Positions 50,801 to 59,865 of a stretch of DNA of 64,000 nucleotides are shown here, piece by piece (position 1 is the stretch's first letter; each line of letters opens with the position of its first letter). The stretch is from positions 34,326,366-34,390,365 of the forward strand of contig OZ026833.1 of NCBI GenBank assembly GCA_964023205.1, written 5' to 3'. The position numbers and the translations under genes are program-made. The DNA is from Lutraria lutraria. Its lineage: Eukaryota; Mollusca; Bivalvia; Venerida; Mactridae. The notes under the pieces are model-generated. The model worked only from the letters and a program-made list of their open reading frames with translations, was not told the DNA's origin and ran no database searches.

Positions 50801-53092
50801 ACTTTACCATCGTGAGTCTATTCAAACTTTTACAAAATGAATCATTTTTAAATGAGAATAAATCAGAGTCAACCGATGCGTCCTTATGACAATTTCTTGT
50901 CCGACGAAACGATTTGATACTATTACCATAAAATTATATAAATCATGATTACAATAAAAATATTGTTAAAGAATAGTTGCATTATTAAAGCTATTAATAT
51001 TATATTAAACTGACAAAGTTGCTCTCGACGACAAACTTAAGAACAAAACCCCCGTTGAAATGCATTACATCGAGTACTTTATGATAAATAAATGTGAGGT
51101 AAATGTTGCTTAATTTGCCAAACATGCTTTGCCATGTCGCTCTAATTCACATTACACTGTATCTGCCACTTGAAATATAAGATTTATCTACATTATCTTT
51201 TTGTTTGCATGCCCACATTGTTGTTTGTTTGTTTGTTTGTACTTGTTTGTTTGTACTTGTTTGTTTGTACTTGTTTGTTTGTACTTGTTTGTTTGTACTT
51301 GTTTGTTTGTACTTGTTTGTTTGTACTTGTTTGTTTGTACTTGTTTGTACATGTTTGTTTGTTTGTACTTGTTTGTTTGTACTTGTTTGTTTGTATTTGT
51401 TTGTTTGTACTTGTTTGTTTGTACGTGTTTGTACTTGTTTGTACTTGTTTGTACTTGTTTGTTTGTTTGTACATGTTTGTACATGTTTATTTGTTTGTAC
51501 ATGTTTGTTTGTTTGTACATGTTTGTGATGTAGATGCACCTAAATTAATAATCATTGAACTTTAAACATGAACTAGATCACAGAAATAAACTTTTCAGAA
51601 TGACATGTTAACACACATACTTTACCGTTAATAATGATTTCAGAATGATGGTTGATAGAACATAGGTAAATTAGACGTGAGCTTAACTCAACTTATTTCA
51701 AATCAACTGGCATGTTTGGCATATGTGTTGAAAGATTTAATGATTAGTTAACTTAAATACATGTACCAATGATTCAATATTATTTGTAATAATTCCATTA
51801 TTCCATTCAACTCTATTAAACCTTAATCATGTAAATATGATAGTTATTATTATGCACAAGGGTATTCAAATATACAAATAAATTGTTTAACATAGAAATA
51901 GTATACATGGTGAGAAAAGATTAATAGCGAATACGTTTCAAAGTATCAAAGTTTATTTCAGTATGTACCACAAGATATTTAACCCATGCAGCTAATAGTT
52001 TTAACTTGACAGATTGACATTCATACAATATGTTCTGTTGGTTTTAACGGTCCAGTTTGGGGAAGTAAATATATCAACCATTCGGAATAAATTTGAGTAA
52101 AAAACAAGCAAATAAAAAATATTGTCCGTGAGTATATTGATACATATAATCTGAATTATAGCTTCGTCGTATTATACCACTTTTGAACAGACATATAAAA
52201 ACTTTAGAAAAGTTCTAATTAAGTTATTGTGAACTCAACACCACTTCAAAAGTATAACTTTAAACATTTATAAAAAAAGCCAAATGATCACTAAGTGATA
52301 TATATAATATATATCACATTAATTACAATTTTCCACTGATAGAGGGTCGCGGGTTTGAGGCCCGGTACCGACCATGTATCTTAATGTAAAAAAAACGGAG
52401 GATGAGAGTCTAGTACTGGTTCTTCCCAGGAAGTTGAACTGTCCGCCTCATATGACTCAGACTGTTGAAAAGGGGCATACAACTTGCTATACATATACAA
52501 TTTCCTATTGGATTAAAGTTGAAGGGGACACACTGAATATAGTACAGATATAAAACAAACAGAAAAAATCACTAAAAAGCAATTAAAAACAATTATAAAC
52601 GTTAACTTGCCACAATTTAAAAAGTAAATTTTAGCTAAGAAAACAATCCCAAGCTTTATGATTTGGATAGATCCAAGGGATATAAGATTTGAGAATAATC
52701 TCCAAACTTAAATTCCATGTTCATTCTTATAGTATTTCAGTTAAATTTATATTAACATGTAATGCTTCAAAAAATAATCAGATCAATTGTGTCGATGAAA
52801 AATGGTAAAAAGTCTCATGTGTTTATAATTTTATAATTAACCAACATGAAGGTACAAAAAAAATTAAGCTTTCTGTCCGATCTAAATTGTTTAAAGTTCG
52901 ACCCAGATCTAAAATTTATAACCAAAATCCAAAATATATTACAAAATATAAATTATAATCTAATATAGTTATTCTCAAAACCATGCTATTTACGTTGATA
53001 TAAATATATTTACCTGTCTGTTGTAAACATCCAATCAAACATAAGACCACTGCCCACTCTATTGTTAATAGTGTCACCTCAAGTTTGGCCAT
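29806..53092 (-). CDS. Gene B: complete receptor-type tyrosine phosphatase with EGF and fucolectin-like modules
   Basis: Complete spliced gene: 32 exons, ATG at 53092-53090, TGA at 29806-29808, 4035 nt, 1344 residues. By residue: signal peptide 1-26; EGF 27-77; FTP-type module 1 78-225; short linker exon 226-247 (weak); FTP-type module 2 248-378; six EGF modules 379-653; transmembrane exon 654-696 ending RRRK; juxtamembrane to 742 with YIYDEL; D1 about 743-1060; D2 about 1105-1340. D1 carries [17 protein letters not shown] (Asp950) and [10 protein letters not shown] (Cys982, Arg988). D2 carries KNRF and QCMNGAARSG (Cys1281, Arg1287) but WAP instead of WPD. All ectodomain exons are phase 1-1, the form easily duplicated or shuffled. 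Family knowledge: in most RPTPs D1 is catalytic and D2 regulatory. Inferred: a lectin/EGF ectodomain controls a cytoplasmic phosphatase. The paralogues on both sides share exon order and flanking DNA. Confidence 0.9.
30182..30317 (-). CDS. Gene B exon 31: D2 P-loop
   Basis: Residues 1282-1327. [20 protein letters not shown] with Arg1287, then [12 protein letters not shown]. The conserved C-x5-R spacing is kept. Confidence 0.89.
30568..30713 (-). CDS. Gene B exon 30: D2 pseudo-WPD region
   Basis: Residues 1234-1281. [14 protein letters not shown] and LIVQC (Cys1281). Donor GTAAGAAATT. Confidence 0.88.
31040..31162 (-). CDS. Gene B exon 29: D2 core
   Basis: Residues 1193-1233. [29 protein letters not shown]. 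Confidence 0.87.
31746..31880 (-). CDS. Gene B exon 28: D2 core
   Basis: Residues 1148-1192. [20 protein letters not shown] and [13 protein letters not shown]. Confidence 0.87.
32234..32307 (-). CDS. Gene B exon 27: D2 YINA exon
   Basis: Residues 1123-1147. [19 protein letters not shown]. Confidence 0.86.
32806..32938 (-). CDS. Gene B exon 26: D2 start (KNRF)
   Basis: Residues 1079-1122. [11 protein letters not shown] (KNRF at 1114-1117); the first 30 residues differ strongly from A and C, only TLTE and DRTWF being shared. Confidence 0.83.
33190..33339 (-). CDS. Gene B exon 25: D1 Q-loop end and D1-D2 linker
   Basis: Residues 1029-1078. [20 protein letters not shown], then [14 protein letters not shown]. 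Confidence 0.87.
33840..33975 (-). CDS. Gene B exon 24: D1 P-loop
   Basis: Residues 983-1028. [15 protein letters not shown] with Arg988; RVNMIQTK starts the Q-loop. Confidence 0.9.
34230..34381 (-). CDS. Gene B exon 23: D1 WPD loop and catalytic Cys
   Basis: Residues 933-982. [16 protein letters not shown] (Asp950 general acid) and WLVHC (Cys982). Confidence 0.9.
34792..34917 (-). CDS. Gene B exon 22: D1 YWP-loop region
   Basis: Residues 891-932. MMCIQYWAA where PTPs have KC-x-x-[14 protein letters not shown]. Its acceptor and first bases are repeated 36 bp upstream (see the tandem duplication). Confidence 0.84.
34898..34969. repeat. 36-bp tandem duplication over the exon 22 acceptor of gene B
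   Basis: The unit CAATATTGAATACACATCAT.. (36 bp) occurs at 34898 and again at 34934 with one base changed. It copies the first coding bases of exon 22 and its acceptor into the intron. Confidence 0.9.
35500..35597 (-). CDS. Gene B exon 21: D1 FWKMIWE exon
   Basis: Residues 858-890. [10 protein letters not shown] and [13 protein letters not shown]. Confidence 0.87.
36155..36191 (-). CDS. Gene B exon 20: D1 IAAQG exon
   Basis: Residues 846-857. [12 protein letters not shown], 37 nt, phase 0 to 1. Confidence 0.85.
36389..36465 (-). CDS. Gene B exon 19: D1 core
   Basis: Residues 820-845. YDHCRVIL and [10 protein letters not shown]. Confidence 0.88.
36650..36743 (-). CDS. Gene B exon 18: D1 phosphotyrosine-recognition loop
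   Basis: Residues 789-819. KNVYTDIYP at 811-819: the loop Arg is Val, while Tyr814 is kept. Confidence 0.86.
37073..37209 (-). CDS. Gene B exon 17: start of PTP D1
   Basis: Residues 743-788. [29 protein letters not shown]. Confidence 0.83.
37537..37590 (-). CDS. Gene B exon 16: tyrosine motif exon
   Basis: Residues 725-742. Ends EEEYIYDEL (Tyr737, Tyr739). Three residues longer than A exon 13, but the motif is the same. Confidence 0.78.
   Translation of the reverse strand: MIQKTESSLKKNIFTMN
37772..37781 (+). other. Isolated B-box-like sequence
   Basis: GGTTCGATCC in a short intron of gene B, preceded by a tRNA-like stretch; no convincing A-box. Possibly a SINE scrap. Confidence 0.25.
37863..37945 (-). 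CDS. Gene B exon 15: juxtamembrane segment
   Basis: Residues 697-724. [17 protein letters not shown], no domain. Phase 2 to 1; acceptor TTTCAG, donor GTTTGT as in gene A. Confidence 0.75.
38485..38614 (-). CDS. Gene B exon 14: transmembrane segment
   Basis: Residues 654-696. [10 protein letters not shown] then a valine-rich helix ([17 protein letters not shown]) and RRRKQIL. Phase requires the acceptor TTTTAG rather than the CAG four bases downstream. Confidence 0.88.
39388..39519 (-). CDS. Gene B exon 13: EGF-like module 7
   Basis: Residues 610-653. [29 protein letters not shown]; matches A exon 10, the membrane-proximal module. Confidence 0.85.
39911..40048 (-). CDS. Gene B exon 12: EGF-like module 6, absent from gene A
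   Basis: Residues 564-609. [26 protein letters not shown]; closest in style to exon 9 (ECD-x-x-KW), as if exons 10-11 or 9-12 arose by duplication of a pair. Confidence 0.85.
40373..40513 (-). CDS. Gene B exon 11: EGF-like module 5, absent from gene A
   Basis: Residues 517-563. [25 protein letters not shown]. With exon 12 it forms a two-module block that gene A lacks. Confidence 0.85.
40787..40924 (-). CDS. Gene B exon 10: EGF-like module 4
   Basis: Residues 471-516. [25 protein letters not shown]; matches A exon 9. Confidence 0.85.
41155..41295 (-). CDS. Gene B exon 9: EGF-like module 3
   Basis: Residues 424-470. [23 protein letters not shown]; matches A exon 8. Acceptor TTAACAG, donor GTACC. 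Confidence 0.85.
41827..41961 (-). CDS. Gene B exon 8: EGF-like module 2
   Basis: Residues 379-423. [26 protein letters not shown]; matches A exon 7. Confidence 0.85.
42328..42510 (-). CDS. Gene B exon 7: second half of FTP-type module 2
   Basis: Residues 318-378. Ends [16 protein letters not shown], matching A exon 6. The reading frame stays open about 88 codons upstream of the acceptor TTTACAG. Confidence 0.82.
43748..43957 (-). CDS. Gene B exon 6: first half of FTP-type module 2
   Basis: Residues 248-317. [24 protein letters not shown], then WFDVDF. Matches A exon 5. Acceptor TTTGCAG, donor GTAAGT. Confidence 0.85.
44154..44219 (-). CDS. Gene B exon 5 (tentative): 22-codon linker
   Basis: A frame-preserving candidate (66 nt, phase 1-1) reading [15 protein letters not shown] between the two FTP-type modules. 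The donor GTACGG is fair and the acceptor GGCTTAG has a poor pyrimidine tract. Gene A has nothing equivalent. Leaving it out keeps the frame, so the protein would be 1322 residues. Confidence 0.35.
45251..45481 (-). CDS. Gene B exon 4: second half of FTP-type module 1
   Basis: Residues 149-225. [14 protein letters not shown] and [11 protein letters not shown]. The R-x-DCC stretch of sugar-binding fucolectins is not seen. Confidence 0.86.
45821..46033 (-). CDS. Gene B exon 3: first half of FTP-type module 1
   Basis: Residues 78-148. [23 protein letters not shown] and [15 protein letters not shown], the fucolectin-type pattern with Tyr in place of the sugar-site His. Confidence 0.83.
46544..46696 (-). 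CDS. Gene B exon 2: EGF-like module 1
   Basis: Residues 27-77. [13 protein letters not shown] and [12 protein letters not shown]. Acceptor CCTGCAG, donor GTGAGT, phase 1-1. Confidence 0.87.
48297..49169 (+). pseudogene. LINE ORF2 C-terminal remnant in B intron 1
   Basis: [46 protein letters not shown], then [31 protein letters not shown], a C-x2-C motif ([12 protein letters not shown]) and [12 protein letters not shown]. Same family as the remnant at 21256 but closer to intact; broken by a frame change between 48641 and about 48745. Confidence 0.65.
49178..49850 (-). repeat. Dispersed repeat module, copy 2 (inverted)
   Basis: Reverse complement of 22390-23092. Here its TTGAAAATAAAACTGTTC end abuts the LINE frame on the left, opposite to the arrangement in gene A. 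Confidence 0.65.
51221..51527. repeat. 14-bp minisatellite (TACTTGTTTGTTTG)n
   Basis: About 300 bp of the 14-mer with variants where units lose TTTG or read TACATG. It generates long open frames on both strands, none a gene. Confidence 0.92.
52334..52480 (+). mobile_element. 5'-truncated SINE of a second family
   Basis: B-box GGTTTGAGGCC at 52352-52362, then AGTCTAGTACTGGTTCTTCC and GTTGAAAAGGGGCATAC, matching in reverse the copy at 54790-55021. Lies about 0.6 kb inside B intron 1. Confidence 0.6.
53014..53092 (-). CDS. Gene B exon 1: start codon and signal peptide
   Basis: [20 protein letters not shown], 26 codons plus one nt, donor GTAAAT. The start is chosen because A exon 1 has the same MAK start, length and phase, and CLIG is shared. 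Confidence 0.87.
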
Positions 53093-53141
53093 CGTGTTGC
53101 TAAGGAAATTTCGAAGACAAAACTAAAATATTTTTTCCAAT

Positions 53142-53229
53142 GCGGAAGTAAATATTTTAATCATGCTGATCTTTTAAATTTGTACGTCGTCCGCCTATTA
53201 TATTTACAGCTTGGGTAACGATCCGTAAA
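53142..53229. promoter_or_regulatory. Conserved proximal promoter motifs, gene B
   Basis: GCGGAAGT at 53142-53149 and AACGATCCGTAAA at 53217-53229, with 67 bp between them compared with 11 bp in gene A. Confidence 0.35.
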
Positions 53230-53952
53230 TTGTATACAATGGTATAAAAATATCTTTTTATGATCGACGTATATAGACATATTACTTCTTTAAATGTCTA
53301 GTCGACGTGTATATAGGTTAACTAATACTAGTACTATCTCTATACTACGGGACGGACATACTGTTTGCCAGTAAGTTTAATAAAGGCTTTATATAGAGAA
53401 GTACATTTTTAGTAGTTATTCTATACTTTTGGCGATGTTAGCAATATAATGTTATGTAAATTATTTAAATGGAATAAGCTAATTGCAAGCGCGGATGCAG
53501 ACAATTAATCTGATGGACGGCATATTTCATATGACAGTGTGTGACTTCAGCTTTTTATGGAACGATTTGTGAAAATATTTACATTCAAACCAGTCTTAGT
53601 GACCATTTCCGAATAAAGGTTACAATGAGAATAAATGCGATTTTTAGAAAATACATCATTGATCGTTAAGAACTAAAATAACCTTCGAATAAGGCCACCT
53701 GTCAATAAATGTATCATTATGTCTTTTTTCAAATGGTGGCCTTTGTCCACAGGTTTAATTGTACATTGAAGCCTCATTTACATCCTAAATATTACAACTA
53801 CTTTGTTCTAAAGACCTGATATTTCTGGACTGGTTTACAATATTTCCTTCATATTTCGGATACATTCGGATATCCTGATTTGGTCCTGAATATAATCTAA
53901 TATAGGGGTTTCCCTGCATGTAATGTGAAAATCTTATCGAAAAGCTTCAATT

Positions 53953-55215
53953 TATCCCGGACACTGGAATGAGACTTAAGTGGCAAACTGTTACAATTGT
54001 TACAAGCCACTTGGACCGTTCGAATCGTACTTAAGTTTCAACGAGATTCACGCCTCAAGGAAAATAATTCACACCAGAGAACATTTCACACACATTTTCT
54101 AAATTTTTCCTAAATTATTTTGTATGTTATAGATCCATATCACAGTAAGTTATATAATGTTGAACTAGTGTTTGTTGTAAGCTTACCATAACTGTATTTA
54201 TAATCAAAATATATCTGAACATTATTTGTGTTTGTTGAACAATGTTCCATGTATCAAATTATCTATGAATACCATTTCATACAGCAATGCCATTTATAGA
54301 AACCTTTACCTCGGCATACCATGACTACTGAAGACTACCAAACGGTTGTGTATAATAATGAAGAGTGTATGCATATGACAGCTACTCCTGTTGCTTTACA
54401 TCAATGTCTTGATTTACTTATAATTTACATCCATGTGCCTCATTGACTCAACGGATGGCTTCATAAACTAGGTTTCTATTTCTGGCCCAACATATCCCGA
54501 CAACAGGAATTAACCTTAAGTGGCAAGCTGTAACGGGACACTTGGACCGTCACTTAACGTTGTAGCGAGATTCAGGTGTAAGATAAAAGTGAATTTAAGG
54601 AAAATTATTCATATCAGATAAAAGTTTATACACATACATGTATCCAGAATATGTAGATTTTTCAAAAGATTTCATAAGATATTTTGTATGTTTTAGGTCT
54701 ACTCTAAACAATTATAATCTGAATATATCTGAACATTGGTGTATTGAGTTTGTGTTTGTAGGGTGGTGTTCTTTTGTTTGTTTGAGTTTTACACCCCTTT
54801 TCAACAGACAGCGTCCTATGAGGCAGACAGTTCACTTCACCGTTGCTCCTGGGAAGAGTTAGTACTAGACTTCAATCCTCCGTAAGCGACTGTCTTCTGT
54901 GTACTTTCTCTCATAAAAAGACATGGTCTGTAGCAGGACTTAAACCCACGGCCATTTATCAGTGAGAGTATAAAGTGATTTGAAGTTATCGACCTTAACC
55001 ACTCGACCACGGAGATGGTGTGATTTTATATGCATTATATAGGCTATAAGTGGTTATATACTGAAGACATCTTAACAGATATGTATGATTGCGAGTGTAT
55101 GCGTTAGACATTCGATGTTACTCATATTGTTTCACGTGAGTGTCTTGATTAACTTCTAATTAATATCCGTGTGCTTCACTGACTTAACTCAGACGGTGAC
55201 TTCACAACCTAAGTC
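53953..55215. repeat. Tandem duplication (~0.5 kb unit), second copy interrupted
   Basis: Unit 1 (53953-54475) and unit 2 (54491-55215) share CTTAAGTGGCAA, CACTTGGACCGT, AGATTCA, TATCTGAACATT, CTGAAGAC and GTGTCTTGATT in the same order. Unit 2 is longer because a SINE sits in it. Upstream flank of gene B. Confidence 0.65.
54790..55021 (-). mobile_element. tRNA-derived SINE, minus orientation
   Basis: Read on the minus strand: A-box TGGTCGAGTGGTTAAGG at 55009-54993 (Ser/Leu tRNA style), B-box GGTTTAAGTCC at 54947-54937, then the body shared with 52334-52480. Confidence 0.7.
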
Positions 55216-58200
55216 TATACTGAACGTCTTCTCGTACAACAAACAACATGTGTTATACCGACTGTACCATGTAGATACATACTTCAACTACTTTACAGGC
55301 TTCGACATTACAAAATGAACTCGAAATGACTTCACCATTCTAGGTTTCTAATCAAGATCCCAATGTCAAATGTGTATGAGTTGTACCAACTGAACTGCCG
55401 TGAAACTTCGGTTTTTTATCTTTAAGTTAACAAAATGCTGCATGTGAACCTGTTAAAAGATTTCGTCGACAATTCAATTATTTATTCATACCAATTCGCA
55501 TTTAGAAGACATTTAATCGGGTGTACCTTTTTATTCATATGAATTGTAAAATATTTGCAATTATGAATTAAGTAAATATTGAAGATTAGGTGTGTGAAAA
55601 TGGTAATACGAGTTTAGACTGTATTATAGAGCACGTCATATGACACTCCTTAGTGAAATACAGGATAATTTATTCTACAGTCTGCATGTAAAAGGTTAAT
55701 TTAAACAGTTTGTACATCTTTTTGCGCATTCAGCAAACGTGTGTGTAGTTTTTAGATACAGTTATTTCTCAAATATGTCGTTCCTTTGTTCTACATTACA
55801 GTATTTTAACAAAGAACAGTTTATGCCCGACAGCGTCCACTGTTTATGAGTTACTATGGATATTTTGAAAATCACAGCGCGGGTTACCTATGTTCAAGAT
55901 ATCGTGTCAATTGAATATTATCAATCAACTAATTGTTGTAATTGATAGTTTTGAAACACTTGAATAATTAGTATAAACCTTTAATGCCAAAACAGTGCTT
56001 CAAGTTCGATTTAAGCCTTAAACTTTTCAAAATTGAAAATATTAAATTTGCTGCAGTGCACGAGATACAATAGTTTACATAATCATTTTGCATAATTTAA
56101 CAGTTTCCGGCTTATGTCTATTACATACGCTGTGTATAATATATGATAAAGCACTAACATATTCTTTGCCAAGTCGGCATGTAATTAGTTTATAAATCGT
56201 GTAGTGTATTGACCAAGCTGCTATTTACAATATTATTACCACACAGTTTATTTTTTCCCTTTACAATTCATGATTATAGGATTGTACATGGTGCAATGAT
56301 TTTTTTAAAATAGCCGTATGTTGTTTTCACAATCAGTATTGTTATGTTTCGTGGAGTATTTTAGACAGGACCTACCTTTTGTGGGCTTAATTATCTTTCA
56401 GAAATGTCCAAGTCGAGATATAATGAGAATATTAAGAGAAATAAATATCTATAATAAGCAGCAGTTTAATACTTTAAACAAACTGACGTTCTGTGCTAAA
56501 AACTTTTTTGTCGATGTCATGTACGGATGTTTAAAACTAAAACGCATTGCTTCGGTTTGGTATTTTCACATTGAATTCCACTAATCTGCAATTTTAGACA
56601 AATTATACTTTTGTCAAGTGTAGCTATTAAGGTTTACTATTGTCTTACGAATCTCGGTTACACGATCATGTAATACTTAAAGCCACATTATCTCTTAAAA
56701 CTGGTATAATTTTCAATGTACAAAAGACCTTGCAAGGTTGTGACACTAAGTTGTTTCCAACATGGTAAAGAGGAGATCTGATCTCATTTGGATGTTCTTT
56801 TCCTTGAGCAATCATTAACAGAAAACAATATTCAGTATTTTGTACGGAGGACCCTTCGAAAAATATAAAAAAAGCGTGCCTTTGGTGACGTCATACGAGC
56901 TGAAAATAAATGTTCATAAATTTTGCAATGTTAAGCGTATTACATATCCTTCCATTGGTTATCGGATTTACGGCAATATCCGTTTAGCTGGCGAAGCGTC
57001 ATTTCGTAAACAATTTAGCTTGAATTGTAAAATTACCATTAAATATTATTTGGTATCGGTAGAGTTATACTAGTGCTTAAAATACGTCATTCTGTTTTGT
57101 ATGGACAATTTTACAATTCCGTGCATGTACCACAATTTTGCGATTATCAAAGGATGGCAATACACCTCTCCCGAAGCTATTTGTGGTTTTAAGAGCCTGC
57201 CCACGCTACTACAATAAAGGAATTCCAATAATGTTTTAACGTTTTTGAATTCTCAAAATGCACAGTAGATTCCAGAACTGTCCAGGCCCGTACTACAATT
57301 TGCCCAGTACAAATTTATGAAACAAAACTTAGACTAAAATAAGTAAACAAAAATCATTTAGGAAATACAATTTATTACGTACATGAAAATCAAAAGCAGT
57401 CTGACAAAATGATATTGTTAGATCTTGCCTGTTAAAAATAAGAAGTTTGGGACAAACAAGCGTTTCCATGTGTCAGATGCATTCATATAATCTTCAGCAA
57501 AAAGGTGTTACAGGGAAAGTAATTCCGAAACATGGTTACTTAGAACACACGTTAACTAAGTTCTTCATACACTACAAATAGTACAATGAATACCACATGG
57601 GGTATTTTATGGGGATGGGTCTCAACAAGGACTGGGAATAAGAGGAACGGTTAATTAGAGGAATATAATTGTGGGTGCTATACTGACACTTCCTGTTTTG
57701 AGATTTTTTCTAAAATCGGTACAAGTATACTTTTCAGATGTAGTGGTTTGCTGAAACACCCTTTTATCTGACAATGTGTTAAAATTGTGAGTAAGTAATG
57801 TAACTAATAGCGGAATAATATATAATTGTAGTTCACCATTTCATCAACATATCTTCATTAACTGAATAAATCGTGTGCACATCGTAAATATGTCGTATTT
57901 CAGTTATGAGCACCCCTGTCCGTTTTCTGACCTATTTTTCCAGGCTGCGTCAAAAGATCATGTGACGAACAGACACTAAGTCATTGCCATACATGTAACA
58001 TTATAAATCAACCTATACATGCCACATACCGCAACAATTAACTTTCTAGTAAATGAAATTAGGCTTCACATGTTTTTGAGTTAAATGCAATTTGTACAGT
58101 ATTTCCAACAATATCAGTGAAATAAACAAAGTACACGACCGAAACAGACAATTTTAGAACGAAAATGTTGGACACAAACAGTAGCACATATCGAATAAAG

Positions 58201-59619
58201 CGCATGCTATGAAATGTAGAAATTTTGATAATTTAAATTGCAGTGTATTACAAACAGACGTAGGATTTTTATGATTACTAAAAGAGAAACAACTCATTGT
58301 TTTATTATAATGATAAAATCTAACAACAACCACTTTAAGAGCTTTAGTGTTGTACATAACGTTTGATTATGATATTGAAAAATAACAAGTTATAAGGGAA
58401 CATTTTGATTATTTATAATTGACCTAAACAAATCAGTTGTATAAATGTTGCATACTAATACAACTTGAATTCTAAATTTAGTGTGACTATGTTTCTGCTG
58501 CGATAAATACGAATATGTATATTTTGTGCCTGTATGGTTAATTAATGCACAATTATAAATCCGGTAAACTTGAATAGTCCACAAGTACATATTTACACAG
58601 AAACGAACTTACGTAAATAAACAAAAAATATGTAAGAAACAAGGAAAAGGAACATATCAATGACAATAGGTACAAATACCGTAAGTTTACAAAATACAAA
58701 CAACAGAACATGTAATAATATAAATTACATAACAATAGTATTATAAAAACCAACAACACAGTAAGTAAACGCGGGTATATGATAATTTTTATCATATAAC
58801 CGCAAACAATTTAGAAGAAATCAATCTAAGTAACGAATAAGTATATTCGGTCGATGTAAACATCAAGAAGAAATCTTCAACGTAGTGAATACAGAAACAA
58901 AAAAATACATAACGAATGTCTCGAAGATAATGAAATTATTGGTCTTTTTAAAGTTTACTTTGTTGCTGCAGTTATTATGAAATGAAATGAAATTTCATCT
59001 TTTTTATTGATAATCTAGGGACAACGATATATGCTCGAAAAAAAATGATTCAAAACAAAAATGCACAATGTGTGTACTCTATGAACTTACCTTACACAGC
59101 ATCATGATTGTGTATTCAATGCTGCAAGTTAAATACATAGTACCTATATTATTCATATATCAGAGACATTAGACAATCAGCGAGGCATTTACAGTCAGGG
59201 ATTTCCATTGGTCTTACCACTTTACTTGTATCCACTTTAGTAAACAAAACTGGCCCTAACAACGTATTATTAAGCTATTGATAACTTAGTACCAATACAG
59301 GTTTCAAATTATGATTTAATTGTATATTAGCAATAGAAACTATTTTTAATCACTACCTTAATCGATCAATGGCTTGCACTAAAACACACAATTCAATTAT
59401 GTATTTTATGGAAGTCCTACTACTTCAAAACTCTGCTGTCAACTACAATACATATCGATAAATCACACAATGGTCATATGCAAGAACTGATCAATGTATT
59501 AATTATGTATGGTACAAATGGTTATGTGAACAATATAAATCTTCACTGTTTCCTTGTTTTTGTCATTTCTATGACACTAAACTTTTCTCAAATATAGACA
59601 AACAATAGGAATAGCAGTT

Positions 59620-59625
59620 TTATTT
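59620..59625 (-). terminator. Candidate poly(A) signal, gene C
   Basis: AATAAA on the minus strand about 166 nt past the stop, aligned with the gene B signal. Confidence 0.4.
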
Positions 59626-59790
59626 ACAAATAATCTTACAGTCACTCAAACCATCATATAATGCACATGATATTCGTACATTATTTTAAAAATCAGAACA
59701 ATAAAGCCGGATGAAAATCGATGTTTGCAAACTGTTTCAGTGTATTTAACGCGTTATGTCTTTGATCCAATGCTCAATCCAAGAAGGAAG

Positions 59791-59865
59791 TTAATTGAAG
59801 TTAGCATGTTTAGATTCACGACGAACATAACACAGAAGCACGTCATGACAAAACTTGTACTGTTC
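59791..59865 (-). CDS. Gene C last exon and stop
   Basis: [16 protein letters not shown] then ESKHANFN and TAA. The extra tail compared with gene B results from sequence change around the B stop codon. Confidence 0.86.
   Translation of the reverse strand, partial: EQYKFCHDVLLCYVRRESKHANFN

Larger units (their letters stand above)
46697..53013. other. Gene B intron 1 (6.3 kb)
   Basis: Homologous in position to A intron 1. Contains a LINE remnant, an inverted repeat module, a 14-bp minisatellite and a SINE fragment. 46.7-48.2 kb and 49.9-51.2 kb show nothing recognised. Confidence 0.6.
53093..59790. other. B/C intergenic region
   Basis: 6.7 kb between the gene C stop and the gene B start. 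Contains the promoter motifs, a tandem duplication with SINE, and sequence aligning with the A/B intergenic region from about 55.4 kb on. 56-58 kb has a few short open frames without recognisable content. Confidence 0.6.

Noticed and set aside
51170..51565. Open frames over 100 codons on both strands
   Set aside because: They are translations of the 14-bp minisatellite, low in complexity and open in several frames at once.
56318..57073. Plus-strand open frames of 88 and 77 codons as genes
   Set aside because: No recognisable motif, no splice partners, composition like the surrounding intergenic DNA.
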